A DNA stretch of 64,000 bases, from the NCBI RefSeq assembly GCF_014172375.1, contig NZ_WNXD01000001.1:1984001-2048000 (forward strand), written 5' to 3'. Shown piece after piece: positions 26,422 to 35,574 of the stretch. Origin of the DNA: Pedobacter planticolens (lineage in GTDB: Bacteria; Bacteroidota; Bacteroidia; Sphingobacteriales; Sphingobacteriaceae). Numbering within the stretch: position 1 is the stretch's first letter; the number at the start of each line of letters is the position of its first letter. The notes under the pieces are model-generated. The model did no database searches. It had not been told where the DNA came from and worked only from the letters and a program-made list of their open reading frames with translations. The position numbers were made by a program, and so were the translations under genes.

Positions 26422-27051
26422 TTATAAACCTTCAAAAACATCATCCAAGTTTAATACAAACCCTGGCAAAACTGATGAAGTGATTTTTTCGCTTAATGTG
26501 AATATTTTAGAAGGTCGAAATTTACCATCATTATCCAACGTATAAATTAAAATACTCTGGTCACTTTGGCTAACTACCCAATATTCTTTAACACCAAACT
26601 CTTCGTAAACTTTGTATTTATTTAAAAGTTCTTTTTTGTTATTCCCTGGCGATAAAATTTCTACAACTAAATCCGGCGCACCGATACAACCTTTATCGTC
26701 TAATTTACTTAAATCACAAACAACACAAATATCTGGCTGTAAAACTGTAAACACATCCTTGTCGGCTTTACTTTTTGTAGGAAAACGAACATCAAATGGA
26801 GCACCATAAACTTTACAAGGTTTATTTTCAAGGAAATTTCCAATTCTTCTAAAAATCTTTCCAAAAACCTCTTGGTGAACTCTTGAAGGTGCGGGACTCA
26901 TTTTAAAAATTTTACCTTTAATTAACTCCACTCTTTCATCAAAAAGCCAGTTCAAATAATGAGCATAGCTATAAGTTAATGATTCGTCTATTTCGTTAAA
27001 AGTATAAACTTTCTTTTCAGTTAAATCTGGGTATGTTTTTTCGGTAGTCAT
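26422..27051 (-). CDS. Uma2 family endonuclease-fold protein
   Basis: A 209-residue protein of the Uma2 (DUF820) family, which has a PD-(D/E)xK nuclease fold. Characteristic parts are YAHYLNWLFDERVELIKG with the leading Glu, KMSPAPSRVHQ, the metal-binding PDICVVCD, and GAPDLVVEILSPGN with Asp and Glu, followed by LLNKYKVYEEFGVKEYWVV. Activity of the family is mostly unproven. It stands alone between repeat-rich gaps. Uma2 genes are often mobile or multicopy, and this one shows no flanking repeat that would define a unit. Confidence 0.86.
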   Translation of the reverse strand: MTTEKTYPDLTEKKVYTFNEIDESLTYSYAHYLNWLFDERVELIKGKIFKMSPAPSRVHQEVFGKIFRRIGNFLENKPCKVYGAPFDVRFPTKSKADKDVFTVLQPDICVVCDLSKLDDKGCIGAPDLVVEILSPGNNKKELLNKYKVYEEFGVKEYWVVSQSDQSILIYTLDNDGKFRPSKIFTLSEKITSSVLPGFVLNLDDVFEGL

Positions 27052-27200
27052 TATACCAAATATACTAATTTAGACACAGATAAGGAGTTAAACATTAAGG
27101 AATTAAGAAAGACTAAGAATTTAATTTAGCGAGAACAACTCTGTAAACAAAGTAGACACGGATTAACTTAATTTAACTTCAATTCTTACTATTAAAAATC

Positions 27201-29165
27201 TTAAAATTTCATTTTCTGAATTCTTATTGCATTTAAAATCGCTAAAAACGCCACACCAACATCTGCAAAAACTGCTTCCCACATGGTGGCTAAACCGCCA
27301 GCGCCTAAAATTAAAACCACAGCTTTTACAGCAAATGCAAGCGTAATATTTTGATAAACAACTCGCTTAGTCGCTTTACCAATTTTGATAGCAGTCACAA
27401 TTCTACTTGGCTGGTCATTTTGAATAACAACATCAGCCGTTTCTATCGCAACATCACTACCCATTGCCCCCATTGCCATTCCTAAATCACTTAATGCTAA
27501 AACTGGTGCATCATTTATTCCATCACCAACAAAAGCAACTACACGGGTTTTATCCTTTTTAATTTCCTCTAATCGAGCTACTTTATCTTCGGGTAGTAAA
27601 TCTCCATGCGCCACATCAATTCCTAGCATTTTTGCAATCTTTTGAGTAATGGCAGTTTTATCTCCACTCAACATAACAACCTGATTAACGCCATTTTTGT
27701 GCAATTCATGGACAGCTTGTTTAGCATCTGATTTTACTTCATCAGTAATAGTTACATAACCTGCATATTTATCATCCACAGCTAATAAAACTATAGTTTC
27801 AACTTCTTCATCAACAACTGTTGGATAATCTATTTTAAGCTTTTTAAATAATTTAGTATTCCCAGCGACTATTTTTTGATTTTCAATTACAGCTGTTAAC
27901 CCATGACCTGTGATTTCTTTTACCTCGTTTACTTTTAGTAATTTTTTATCGCCATGATGGCTTACAATAGCTTTAGCAATTGGATGCGTAGATTGGCTTT
28001 CTATCGATGCAAGTAAAATCATAAACTTTGCTTCTTCAATTTCAGATTTTATGGCTGAAACTTTAAAAACACCATGAGTTAGCGTACCAGTTTTATCTAA
28101 TACAACGGTATTGATTTTGGTAATTACATCTAAAAAATTAGATCCTTTAAATAAAATTCCATTGGCAGATGCAGCCCCAATTCCTCCAAAATATCCCAAT
28201 GGGATAGAAATAACCAAAGCGCAAGGACAAGAAATAACCAAAAATACCAAAGCACGGTATAGCCATGTTTGAAAGTGATAATCTGCGACTATAAAGTAGG
28301 GAAATACCACTAATGCAACAGCTAAAAAGAAAACAATTGGTGTATAAATTTTAGCAAACTTTCTAATAAACAACTCTGTTTTCGCTTTGCGTGAAGTTGC
28401 CGATTGTACCATTTCTAAAATTCGAGATAAAGCACTATCTGCAAATTTCTTTGTTACTTTTAGTGTGATAACTTGATCTAAATTGAGCATCCCAGCTAAT
28501 ACAGTTTCACCTTTTCTGAAAGTTTTCGGCGTACTCTCGCCAGTTAGGGCCGCAGTATTAAAACTTGCGCTGTCATTTATCAATTCACCATCTAATGGAG
28601 CTTTTTCTCCTGCTTTTAATTGAATTGTTTCTCCAATCTCAACTGTTTCTGGCTTTACAATTTCATATTTTTCTTTTCTAAATACATTAGCAGTATCTGG
28701 TCTAACATCTAATAAAGCTTTTATATTTCTTTTCGCACCCTCAACCGCAGCACCTTGAAACAACTCTCCCACCGTATAAAATAGCATTACCGCAACTGCT
28801 TCAGGATATTCTCCCAAAGCCAATGCCCCAATAGTTGCCAAAGCCATTAATAAAAATTCCGTGAAAATTTCTCCTTTAGCTATAGTTTGAATTGCTTCTT
28901 TAATAACTGGATAAGCAACTGGTATATAAGCAACTACATACCATGCAATCCGGATATAATTCGTGAAAAAATCCACCTTAAAATAATCTAATGCGATTGC
29001 AATAAGTAATAAAACTAAACTGAAAATTGCAGGTAAATAGGTTTTAAAAGCAGAAGCATCTCCATGGTCGTGATCGTGGTCATCTCCATGTTCATGTTGA
29101 TGAGAATGATTGTGACTACAGCAGCTATCTATTTCTTTATTATGTTGATGTTTTTCTTTTTCCAT
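27201..29165 (-). CDS. Heavy-metal P1B-type ATPase (Zn/Cd/Pb type)
   Basis: A 654-residue membrane pump that exports divalent metal using ATP. The N-terminus is very His/Asp-rich (residues 17-36 alternate His with Asp, Ser, Glu or Gln) with CC at 15-16, and replaces a CxxC metal-binding domain. Membrane segments carry the ion-binding motif CPC at 313-315. TGES is at 208-211, the phosphorylated Asp357 lies in DKTGT, and GDGINDAPVLA is near the C-terminus. The CPC motif plus a His-rich tail suits Zn, Cd or Co over Cu. No ArsR/MerR-type regulator is adjacent. A gap of about 280 bp with a candidate small ORF separates it from the divergent M13 peptidase. Confidence 0.93.
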   Translation of the reverse strand: MEKEKHQHNKEIDSCCSHNHSHQHEHGDDHDHDHGDASAFKTYLPAIFSLVLLLIAIALDYFKVDFFTNYIRIAWYVVAYIPVAYPVIKEAIQTIAKGEIFTEFLLMALATIGALALGEYPEAVAVMLFYTVGELFQGAAVEGAKRNIKALLDVRPDTANVFRKEKYEIVKPETVEIGETIQLKAGEKAPLDGELINDSASFNTAALTGESTPKTFRKGETVLAGMLNLDQVITLKVTKKFADSALSRILEMVQSATSRKAKTELFIRKFAKIYTPIVFFLAVALVVFPYFIVADYHFQTWLYRALVFLVISCPCALVISIPLGYFGGIGAASANGILFKGSNFLDVITKINTVVLDKTGTLTHGVFKVSAIKSEIEEAKFMILLASIESQSTHPIAKAIVSHHGDKKLLKVNEVKEITGHGLTAVIENQKIVAGNTKLFKKLKIDYPTVVDEEVETIVLLAVDDKYAGYVTITDEVKSDAKQAVHELHKNGVNQVVMLSGDKTAITQKIAKMLGIDVAHGDLLPEDKVARLEEIKKDKTRVVAFVGDGINDAPVLALSDLGMAMGAMGSDVAIETADVVIQNDQPSRIVTAIKIGKATKRVVYQNITLAFAVKAVVLILGAGGLATMWEAVFADVGVAFLAILNAIRIQKMKF

Positions 29166-29288
29166 TTTATTTAGAATAATTCAAAATTACGTAATTATTA
29201 AGCACAAGGCACATTTTTTAGGTTGATTTTTCTGCCTTGCACAATAAAAAGTGTTAAAATATGTTAATATTAATATAAATCGCAAATC

Positions 29289-29375
29289 ATGAAATCGTTT
29301 AGATTATCAATATTTAATGGCGACATTTTCCGCAAAATTGGTTTAAGCAGAATCTATTACTGGTTTAACAAGTAA
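29289..29375 (+). CDS. Candidate small protein, 28 residues
   Basis: An ATG-started frame encodes MKSFRLSIFNGDIFRK followed by IGLSRIYYWFNK and a TAA stop. It is basic and aromatic, with an amphipathic pattern. It lies alone in the divergent gap between the metal ATPase and the M13 peptidase. No ribosome-binding site is seen, but that is normal here. It could be a real small protein or chance. Confidence 0.3.
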   Translation: MKSFRLSIFNGDIFRKIGLSRIYYWFNK

Positions 29376-29444
29376 TATTTCTATTAACTTCATACAAGTT
29401 CAGTAGGTATTTCTTAATTTTCATCTTTAACTATTTATTAAAGT

Positions 29445-31484
29445 ATGAAAATTCAACAACTCAAAAATTATTTTACAGTTTTAGGAATTTTGGCAGGTAG
29501 TTTTTCCGCCTATGCGCAAAATATCCCTAAAAAACTGATCGATCCAGCTAATATGGACTTAAGTGTTAAACCTGGCGATGATTTTTATCAATATGCTAGC
29601 GGAACTTGGATTAAAAACAATCCTGTACCAGCCAAAGAAACACGATGGGGCTCTTTTAATGAACTTCGAGAATTTAATGCACAAGCTGTAAGAAGTTTAG
29701 TAGAAAAAGCTGCCGCTGATAAAACTGCTGCTGCTGGATCTATTACTAAACGCGTTGGCGATTTCTATGCCGCTGCAATGGATAGTTTAACTATCGAAAA
29801 ATTAGGCTACACTCCTATCAAAGCAGATTTAGAAAAAATTAAGCAAATTAAAGATGTAAATGGCCTTTTAGATCACATTGCATACATGCGTACATCAGGT
29901 ATTGGTGGTCCGATGTTTGGTTTTGGCGTTGGTCAGGATAGAAAAAACGTAACCAAATACGTAGTTAATATCTCGCAAGGCGGAACAACTTTAGGCGACC
30001 GTGATTTCTATTTAAAAGATGACCCACAAAGTCAAAGAATTAGAGCGGCATACAATACGTACATGGTAAAATTATTTACATTGACTGGTAATAGCGAAGC
30101 TGATGCTAAACAAAAAGCAGCCACCGTATTTAATTTAGAGAAAGCTTTTGCTGAAATTCAGATGAGTCGTATCGAAATGCGTGATCAATACAAAACCTAC
30201 AATAAGTTAAGTGTTGCAGAATTTAATAAGATTACGCCAAACATTAACTGGACTACTTTAATGCCTAAGCTTAAAGTGGTTGGACAAGATACGGTGTTGG
30301 TTAATTCGTTATCTTTCTTTAAAAACTTAGACGGCATGTTAACGAGTGTGCCATTGGCAGATTGGAAAACGTATTTAGAATGGAATATTTTAAAAGGTGC
30401 GGCAAGTAATTTAAGTTCGCCATTTGTGAATGCATCTTTTGCATTTACGCAAGCTCAAACTGGTCAAAAAGTGCAAACACCACGTTGGCAAACCATGTCG
30501 GCCTTAACAGACCGTACTATAGGTGAATTATTAGGCCAGTTGTATGTTGCCAAATATTTTAAACCGGATGCAAAAGTGCGCATGGATCAGATGATTGTAA
30601 ACTTGCGCAAAGCTTTTGAAATTAGAATTAATGGTTTGGAGTGGATGAGTGCCGCGACCAAACAAAAAGCATTAGAAAAATTGCATGCTTTTACACCAAA
30701 AGTTGGTTACACCACTAAATGGCAAACGTATGCTGGTTTAGAAATTAATAGAGGTACTTATTTCCAAAACTTACGTAATGCAGGTGTTTGGGGTTATAAA
30801 GAAAATATAGATAGACTTGGAAAACCTGTTGACCGAACTCGTTTTGGCATGACGCCTCCAACTGTGAATGCTTCTTACAGTCCAACAATGAATGAAATTG
30901 TTTTCCCTGCTGGAATTTTGCAATTCCCTTTCTTTGCACCAAATGCAGATGATGCCGTAAATTATGGCGGTATAGGTGCTGTTATTGGTCATGAAATGAG
31001 CCATGGTTTTGACGATACTGGTAGTCAATATGATAAAGATGGAAATCTTAGAAACTGGTGGACTGATGAAGATCGCACTAAATTCAATGAAAAAACAAAA
31101 GCTTTAGGAGATCAGTTTAGCTCATACACGGTTGTGGATACTATTCACGTTTTGGGTAAATTGACTATGGGTGAAAACATTGGAGATTTAGGTGGATTAA
31201 ACGCGGCTTACACTGCTTTTAAAATGACTAAACAAGGTCAGAGTAATGATAAAATTGATGGTTTTACACCAGATCAACGTTTCTTCTTATCGTGGGCGCA
31301 AGTGTGGAGAGGTAATATTTTACCAGAAGCCGCAGCACAATTAATTAAAACAGATCCACATTCGCCAGGCCCATACAGAACTATTGGTGCACCTGTAAAT
31401 ATGGATGCATGGTATGAAGCATTTGATGTAAAACCTGGAGATAAATTGTATAAAAAACCAGAGGATAGGATTAGGTTGTGGTAG
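29445..31484 (+). CDS. M13 family metallopeptidase (neprilysin/PepO-like)
   Basis: A 679-residue zinc endopeptidase of the M13 family with signal peptide FTVLGILAGSFSAYAQ, so it is periplasmic or secreted. The zinc motif HEMSH is at residues 516-520 within GAVIGHEMSHGFDD, and the third-ligand motif ENIGDLGG has Glu577 and Asp581. The early AGTW-type segment reads DDFYQYASGTWIKNNPVP, and NAxYxP is present as NASYSPTMNEIVFPAG. The C-terminal CxxW of the family appears as the divergent IRLW. Length is typical. Monocistronic, ending at a strong bidirectional terminator. Confidence 0.95.
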   Translation: MKIQQLKNYFTVLGILAGSFSAYAQNIPKKLIDPANMDLSVKPGDDFYQYASGTWIKNNPVPAKETRWGSFNELREFNAQAVRSLVEKAAADKTAAAGSITKRVGDFYAAAMDSLTIEKLGYTPIKADLEKIKQIKDVNGLLDHIAYMRTSGIGGPMFGFGVGQDRKNVTKYVVNISQGGTTLGDRDFYLKDDPQSQRIRAAYNTYMVKLFTLTGNSEADAKQKAATVFNLEKAFAEIQMSRIEMRDQYKTYNKLSVAEFNKITPNINWTTLMPKLKVVGQDTVLVNSLSFFKNLDGMLTSVPLADWKTYLEWNILKGAASNLSSPFVNASFAFTQAQTGQKVQTPRWQTMSALTDRTIGELLGQLYVAKYFKPDAKVRMDQMIVNLRKAFEIRINGLEWMSAATKQKALEKLHAFTPKVGYTTKWQTYAGLEINRGTYFQNLRNAGVWGYKENIDRLGKPVDRTRFGMTPPTVNASYSPTMNEIVFPAGILQFPFFAPNADDAVNYGGIGAVIGHEMSHGFDDTGSQYDKDGNLRNWWTDEDRTKFNEKTKALGDQFSSYTVVDTIHVLGKLTMGENIGDLGGLNAAYTAFKMTKQGQSNDKIDGFTPDQRFFLSWAQVWRGNILPEAAAQLIKTDPHSPGPYRTIGAPVNMDAWYEAFDVKPGDKLYKKPEDRIRLW

Positions 31485-31504
31485 AATTTTAAGCCATTGA
31501 CCAT

Positions 31505-31545
31505 AAAAAATCGTCATTTCGTTGCTTTCGAAATGACGATTTTTT
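31505..31545. terminator. Bidirectional terminator
   Basis: A 17-bp perfect inverted repeat (31505-31521 and 31529-31545; inner arms ATCGTCATTTCG and CGAAATGACGAT) with a 7-base loop, A-run on the left and T-run on the right. It serves both the M13 gene and the convergent MmcQ gene, whose stop codon lies three bases past it. Confidence 0.93.
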
Positions 31546-31547
31546 TT

Positions 31548-31886
31548 TTATTTATACTTCTCCTGAACCTTCTTCGACAATTTACTCAATACCAAAGCTC
31601 TAGAAGTAGCAACCCGTTTTTTCAATTCCGTATCGTTCAATACTTCTAAATTATCTATTTGCACCCATTGTTTTTTGGCCATATGCGAAGCCTGATGAAT
31701 ACCATCACGAGCGGCTAACTCCTCAAATTCTTCTGGCGTACATTTGGTAGAAAAGCTATTTCCTTCATCAATGGCAATAATTACAAAGATTTTATCTTCA
31801 ACCATAAAACAAAGGTGCTCCCATTTCATACCTTCCGTAGTACCAGGAAAGCTTAAACAGTATTCTCTAAAAGTTTCTATATCCAT
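31548..31886 (-). CDS. MmcQ/YjbR family protein
   Basis: A 112-residue protein of the MmcQ/YjbR family, which has a double-wing DNA-binding-like fold. Family marks are FREYCLSFPGTTEGMKW near the N-terminus, KIFVII, the FSTKCTPEEFEELAARDG segment and WVQIDN. Despite the fold, no DNA target or physiological role is established for most members. It is convergent with the M13 peptidase and shares its terminator. No neighbour on the same strand suggests a partner. Confidence 0.88.
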   Translation of the reverse strand: MDIETFREYCLSFPGTTEGMKWEHLCFMVEDKIFVIIAIDEGNSFSTKCTPEEFEELAARDGIHQASHMAKKQWVQIDNLEVLNDTELKKRVATSRALVLSKLSKKVQEKYK

Positions 31887-31948
31887 AAAAATTGAAAGGT
31901 TAAAGCTGAAAAATCAAAGTTAAAAAAGAAACGCTAAAGCAAAATGCT

Positions 31949-31956
31949 AAATTTGT
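31949..31956 (+). promoter_or_regulatory. -7 box upstream of mnmD
   Basis: TAAATTTG is an exact TAnnTTTG match. No clear TTTG lies at the -33 distance. The implied leader of about 75 bases contains a short CTCC/GGAG hairpin at about 31976-31987. Confidence 0.4.
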
Positions 31957-32034
31957 GCCGGAAAAGAAAAAGGCACTCCTACGGAGCATCATTATCTTGA
32001 AAATCCTTAAATCATTTTAATCCTGATCCTGACG

Positions 32035-32703
32035 ATGAATATTCTTACCCAAACCGCCGATGGCTCTAATACTTTATTTAATGAAACCATTGGCGAACAT
32101 TACCATTCTTCGCATGGTGCATTGCAAGAAAGTAAACATGTTTTTTTGGAAGCAGGATTAAAACACTCCATCTCCCAAAGGGAAGAAAAAGAAGTTAACG
32201 TATTAGAAGTAGGTTTTGGAACAGGATTAAATTTTTTACTAAGTTTTGCGCATTGCGAAGAAAATAATATTCAATTAAATTATACTGGCATAGAAGCTTT
32301 TCCGCTTTCAAAAGAAGTAATAGAAAAAACGGGTTACGAGCAATATGTTATGCCTGAGGTTTGGCAAAAATTCCTCGCCAATTACGAAGTGAGTTTAACT
32401 CAAAAACAAGTTTTATCATCGTTTTGCGAATTAGAAATTGCCCATATTACATTAGCCAATTTTAAAAGCTTACCGCAATTTGATATTTTATATTACGATG
32501 CCTTTTCCGTACAACACCAACCTGAAATGTGGACAAATGAAATGATTGCTCATGCTTGTAGTTTCCTTAAAGTTGGAGGCATTTTTGTAAGCTACGCCAT
32601 TACCGGAAATTTAAAACGAGCGGTTAAAAGTTGTGGTTTTACCATCGAGAAATTGCCTGGCGCAGCCGGAAAAAGAGAAATGCTCAGAGCCATTAAGTCT
32701 TAA
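32035..32703 (+). CDS. mnmD: tRNA 5-(aminomethyl)-2-thiouridine methyltransferase, MnmD
   Basis: A 222-residue SAM-dependent methyltransferase that makes the last step of the mnm5s2U34 wobble modification. The family start is TADGSNTLFNETIGEHYHS followed by HGALQES. The SAM loop is NVLEVGFGTGLNFLLS, and the later DILYYDAFSVQHQPEMWTNE and YAITGNLKRA segments match the stand-alone MnmD of Gram-positives and Bacteroidota. It lacks the FAD oxidoreductase half found in fused MnmC of enterobacteria, which is normal for this lineage. Monocistronic. Confidence 0.9.
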   Translation: MNILTQTADGSNTLFNETIGEHYHSSHGALQESKHVFLEAGLKHSISQREEKEVNVLEVGFGTGLNFLLSFAHCEENNIQLNYTGIEAFPLSKEVIEKTGYEQYVMPEVWQKFLANYEVSLTQKQVLSSFCELEIAHITLANFKSLPQFDILYYDAFSVQHQPEMWTNEMIAHACSFLKVGGIFVSYAITGNLKRAVKSCGFTIEKLPGAAGKREMLRAIKS

Positions 32704-32793
32704 GTAAATAGTCTGCGCTCTTGAGTCTATTTCTTATTCTCTATTCCCTATTTCTCGCGGAAAAATCTTTTATCTTTATTAAAATTTATTGCC

Positions 32794-33909
32794 ATGAAAG
32801 AAATCTCCCTGCCTTTTGTTGCCAAGTTAGCTTTGGTACTTTTATCTATCATTATGTTGGGCTACTTAGCCATTTTAGGTAAAAGCTTATTGGCTCCATT
32901 GTTATTTTCGTTATTGATGGCTTTTTTACTCTTACCACTTGCTAATTTTTTAGAGCGAAAATTAAAGTTTAAAAGAAGTTTAGCATCAATAACTGCCGTA
33001 GTTTTAATGATTGCTGCTCTATATGGCATCCTTTATTTTTTAGGAAATCAATTAACAGAGCTTTGGGCAGACTGGCCATTATTGGTAAAACAAGTATCAA
33101 CTGCCTTTCACGATATACAAAATTGGGTTGATAAAACATTTCAAATTAATATTAAAAAACAAAGATCTTTTCTAACAGATGGCATTGAGAAGTCCTTATC
33201 TACTAGTGCAGTCGTAATTGGGACCACGCTATTAACCTTATCATCTAGCTTATTATTTTTAGCATTTACATTATTATTTACCTTCTTTATTTTAAACTAC
33301 CGCAGATTATTATTCACATTCCTAACTGCTGTTTTTGCCGAAGAACATAAAACAAAAGTGAACGATATAGTACGAGAAATACAGCGAATTATTAGAAAAT
33401 ATGTAACTGGTTTGTTCCTCCAAATGCTAATTGTTTCGTTATTAATGATTATCACTTTGTCGTTATTAGGTGTAAAATATGCCATCCTTTTAGGTCTTAT
33501 TGCAGGTATTTTTAACATTATCCCCTACTTAGGAATTTTTACAGCATTATTAATAAGTGCATTAATTACTTTCGCAACTGCTGGAGCATCATCTGCATTA
33601 TTCGTAATCTTTGCATTTATAGGTGTTCATACCATCGATGGAAATATTTTAATGCCTTTGGTGGTAGGTTCCAAAGTAAAAATCAATGCCTTATTCGCTT
33701 TCATTGGTATTATTGTTGGCGAAATGATTTGGGGAATTTCTGGAATGTTTTTGTGTATTCCCTATTTAGCAATGCTGAAAATAATTTTCGAAAAAACTGA
33801 TGGTTTAAAACCTTGGGGAATTTTACTAGGTGAAGAACAGAAAACCATACCCAGAAAGCGTAAGACATATCAAATTACCAAAAAGATAAAGCTCGAAGAA
33901 GCAGAATAA
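32794..33909 (+). CDS. AI-2E family transporter (membrane protein)
   Basis: A 371-residue polytopic membrane protein of the AI-2E (formerly UPF0118/PerM) family, with about seven or eight membrane segments. Typical parts are the paired N-terminal helices, the amphipathic middle (residues ~85-140), the VNDIVREIQRIIRKYVTGLF helix, and the conserved NIIPYLGIF and HTIDGNILMPLVVGSKV motifs. The C-terminus is basic (PRKRKTYQITKKIK). Although named for autoinducer-2 export, members have varied or unknown substrates, including Na+(Li+)/H+ antiport. It is the first of several closely spaced plus-strand genes (6 bp to the next). Confidence 0.9.
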   Translation: MKEISLPFVAKLALVLLSIIMLGYLAILGKSLLAPLLFSLLMAFLLLPLANFLERKLKFKRSLASITAVVLMIAALYGILYFLGNQLTELWADWPLLVKQVSTAFHDIQNWVDKTFQINIKKQRSFLTDGIEKSLSTSAVVIGTTLLTLSSSLLFLAFTLLFTFFILNYRRLLFTFLTAVFAEEHKTKVNDIVREIQRIIRKYVTGLFLQMLIVSLLMIITLSLLGVKYAILLGLIAGIFNIIPYLGIFTALLISALITFATAGASSALFVIFAFIGVHTIDGNILMPLVVGSKVKINALFAFIGIIVGEMIWGISGMFLCIPYLAMLKIIFEKTDGLKPWGILLGEEQKTIPRKRKTYQITKKIKLEEAE

Positions 33910-33915
33910 CGATTA

Positions 33916-34221
33916 ATGAAAACCGAAAAAGAAAATAGATCGCCACATATTTTAAATACATCTGCCAATTTATTAGGCTTTTGTTTTATTGTTTTAACAT
34001 CGGTTAAGATTTCAAAACTAGAGGAATCATCTTTTATTGATGAAGGTGCTGCTTTAGCAATTATTATTTTTATGAGCAGTTGTTTATTATCTTTTCTCGC
34101 CATGCGAAGTACAACCACTCGTGCAATAAAAATGGAACGCAGCGCAGATATTTTATTCCTATTCGGCTTAATTGTCCTTTTCATCACCACCATACTTATT
34201 ACGTTTAATATCATTAAATAA
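33916..34221 (+). CDS. Small membrane protein of unknown function
   Basis: The 101-residue product has three likely membrane segments (about residues 18-33, 45-62 and 78-98) and a short charged N-terminus. I recognise no family. It follows the AI-2E gene by 6 bp and precedes mazG by one base, so it is surely within one transcript. A long open frame on the opposite strand (33870-34361) is a shadow. A role in the cell envelope is only a guess. Confidence 0.7.
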   Translation: MKTEKENRSPHILNTSANLLGFCFIVLTSVKISKLEESSFIDEGAALAIIIFMSSCLLSFLAMRSTTTRAIKMERSADILFLFGLIVLFITTILITFNIIK

Positions 34222-34222
34222 T

Positions 34223-35029
34223 ATGCCCGCAAATATTCCACCTCCAACAACTTCAAGTCCAGAAACTGCTTTTTTAAGATTGTTAACCGTGTTAGATACG
34301 CTGCGTACGCAATGCCCATGGGATAAAAAACAAACCATGGAAACCTTGAGACATTTAACAATTGAAGAAACCTACGAACTTTCTGACGCCATTATAGAGG
34401 GCGATACGCAAGAAATTAAAAAGGAATTGGGCGATTTAATGATGCATTTGGTGTTTTATGCTCGTATTGCTAGTGAAACCGAAACGTTTAATATCACTGA
34501 TGTTTTAAATGGAGTGTGTGATAAATTAATTAATCGCCACCCACATATTTACGGCGATGTTGAGGTAAAAGACGAAGAAGATGTAAAACGAAATTGGGAG
34601 CAGATTAAGCTGAAAGAAGGAAATAAATCAGTTTTAGGCGGTGTGCCTGCTGGATTACCTGCTTTAGTAAAAGCAAGCAGAATACAAGAGAAAGCTCGTG
34701 GCGTAGGTTTCGATTGGGAAGAAAAAGAACAAGTTTGGGCAAAAGTTGAAGAAGAATTACAAGAATTTAAGGATGAATTTAACATCGCCGAAAACGAAAA
34801 CATTGATAAAGAAAAAGCCGAAGGCGAGTTTGGCGATTTACTTTTCTCTTTAGTTAATTATGCTAGATTTATAGATATCAATCCAGAAAATGCCCTAGAA
34901 AAAACCAATAAGAAATTTATTAAACGTTTTCAATTTTTAGAGAGCAAAGCCAAAGAAAGCGGCAAAGCTTTACAAGATATGACATTGGCTGAAATGGATG
35001 TGTATTGGAATGAGGCTAAGAAATTGTAG
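34223..35029 (+). CDS. mazG: Nucleoside triphosphate pyrophosphohydrolase MazG
   Basis: A 268-residue enzyme that hydrolyses (d)NTPs to monophosphate and PPi, cleaning the nucleotide pool. Two MazG domains are visible. The N-terminal one has LRTQCPWDKKQTMETLRHLTIEE (in parts), with the metal-binding EETYEL and KKELGDLMMHLVF. The C-terminal one has KVEEELQEFKDE and EGEFGDLLFSLVNYARF. The ATG giving MPANIPPPTTSS was chosen because the longer frame (from 34172) would overlap the upstream gene by 50 bp. Only one base separates it from the upstream gene, and two bases separate it from the next. Confidence 0.95.
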   Translation: MPANIPPPTTSSPETAFLRLLTVLDTLRTQCPWDKKQTMETLRHLTIEETYELSDAIIEGDTQEIKKELGDLMMHLVFYARIASETETFNITDVLNGVCDKLINRHPHIYGDVEVKDEEDVKRNWEQIKLKEGNKSVLGGVPAGLPALVKASRIQEKARGVGFDWEEKEQVWAKVEEELQEFKDEFNIAENENIDKEKAEGEFGDLLFSLVNYARFIDINPENALEKTNKKFIKRFQFLESKAKESGKALQDMTLAEMDVYWNEAKKL

Positions 35030-35031
35030 AG

Positions 35032-35565
35032 ATGGGCTTTGGTTTCAATTTATTTTTTTTCCCTGCACTTTTATTAATTACTATAATTGGTTTAGTTGCT
35101 TGGGCAATTACAAAAAAAAGTCTATTTGGTAAGATTTTAGGAATAATTTGGTTAACACTAATTGGATTAATTATACTCTTATTAGTAGTCCAAAAACTCA
35201 CCTCGAAGAAAATTCTGAAAAAAGAAAGCTATTATGGTCAATATGTAATTGATAGGAGTTTCTTTCCAGGAAAACAAGCGAATTGGCAATACAAGCATTT
35301 CTATTTTGATATAAAACCTAACGACTCTATTTACTTATATGTAGTCTACAATGATAAAATCACGAAAACATATAAAGGAGTAATTTCGACAATGGCAATT
35401 TATAAATCTGAGCGCCTTGCGATTCATATGGAACATCCAACACATCATATCTTAACATCCAATCCAACAACTTATAGAGGCAGCTGGAGTTTTTATCTTG
35501 TTTTTAATTCGCCAAAATTCGGAAATATGTATTTTGTAAAAGACAATTGGAGTTCGGATAATTAA
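35032..35565 (+). CDS. Membrane-anchored protein of unknown function
   Basis: A 177-residue protein with two N-terminal membrane segments (about residues 5-22 and 32-52) and a basic loop between them. A mainly beta-strand C-terminal domain of about 110 residues follows (WQYKHFYFDIKPNDSIYLYVV, SFYLVFNSPKFGNMYFV, in parts) and is probably periplasmic. No named family is recognised. It starts two bases after mazG and is followed after 9 bp by another unknown gene. A polyphyletic accessory cargo of the operon is likely. Confidence 0.65.
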   Translation: MGFGFNLFFFPALLLITIIGLVAWAITKKSLFGKILGIIWLTLIGLIILLLVVQKLTSKKILKKESYYGQYVIDRSFFPGKQANWQYKHFYFDIKPNDSIYLYVVYNDKITKTYKGVISTMAIYKSERLAIHMEHPTHHILTSNPTTYRGSWSFYLVFNSPKFGNMYFVKDNWSSDN

Positions 35566-35574
35566 TTAAATTAT

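Noticed and set aside
29281..29445. Riboswitch or metal-responsive leader upstream of the M13 gene
   Set aside because: No stable conserved structure or known motif could be recognised in the gap.
34172..34222. Extended N-terminus for MazG
   Set aside because: It would overlap the upstream gene by 50 bp and adds a hydrophobic stretch unlike the family; the internal ATG at 34223 fits the family start.
33870..34361. 163-residue frame on the minus strand
   Set aside because: It covers the small membrane protein gene and the mazG start in the opposite sense; composition and lack of homologous features mark it as a shadow.
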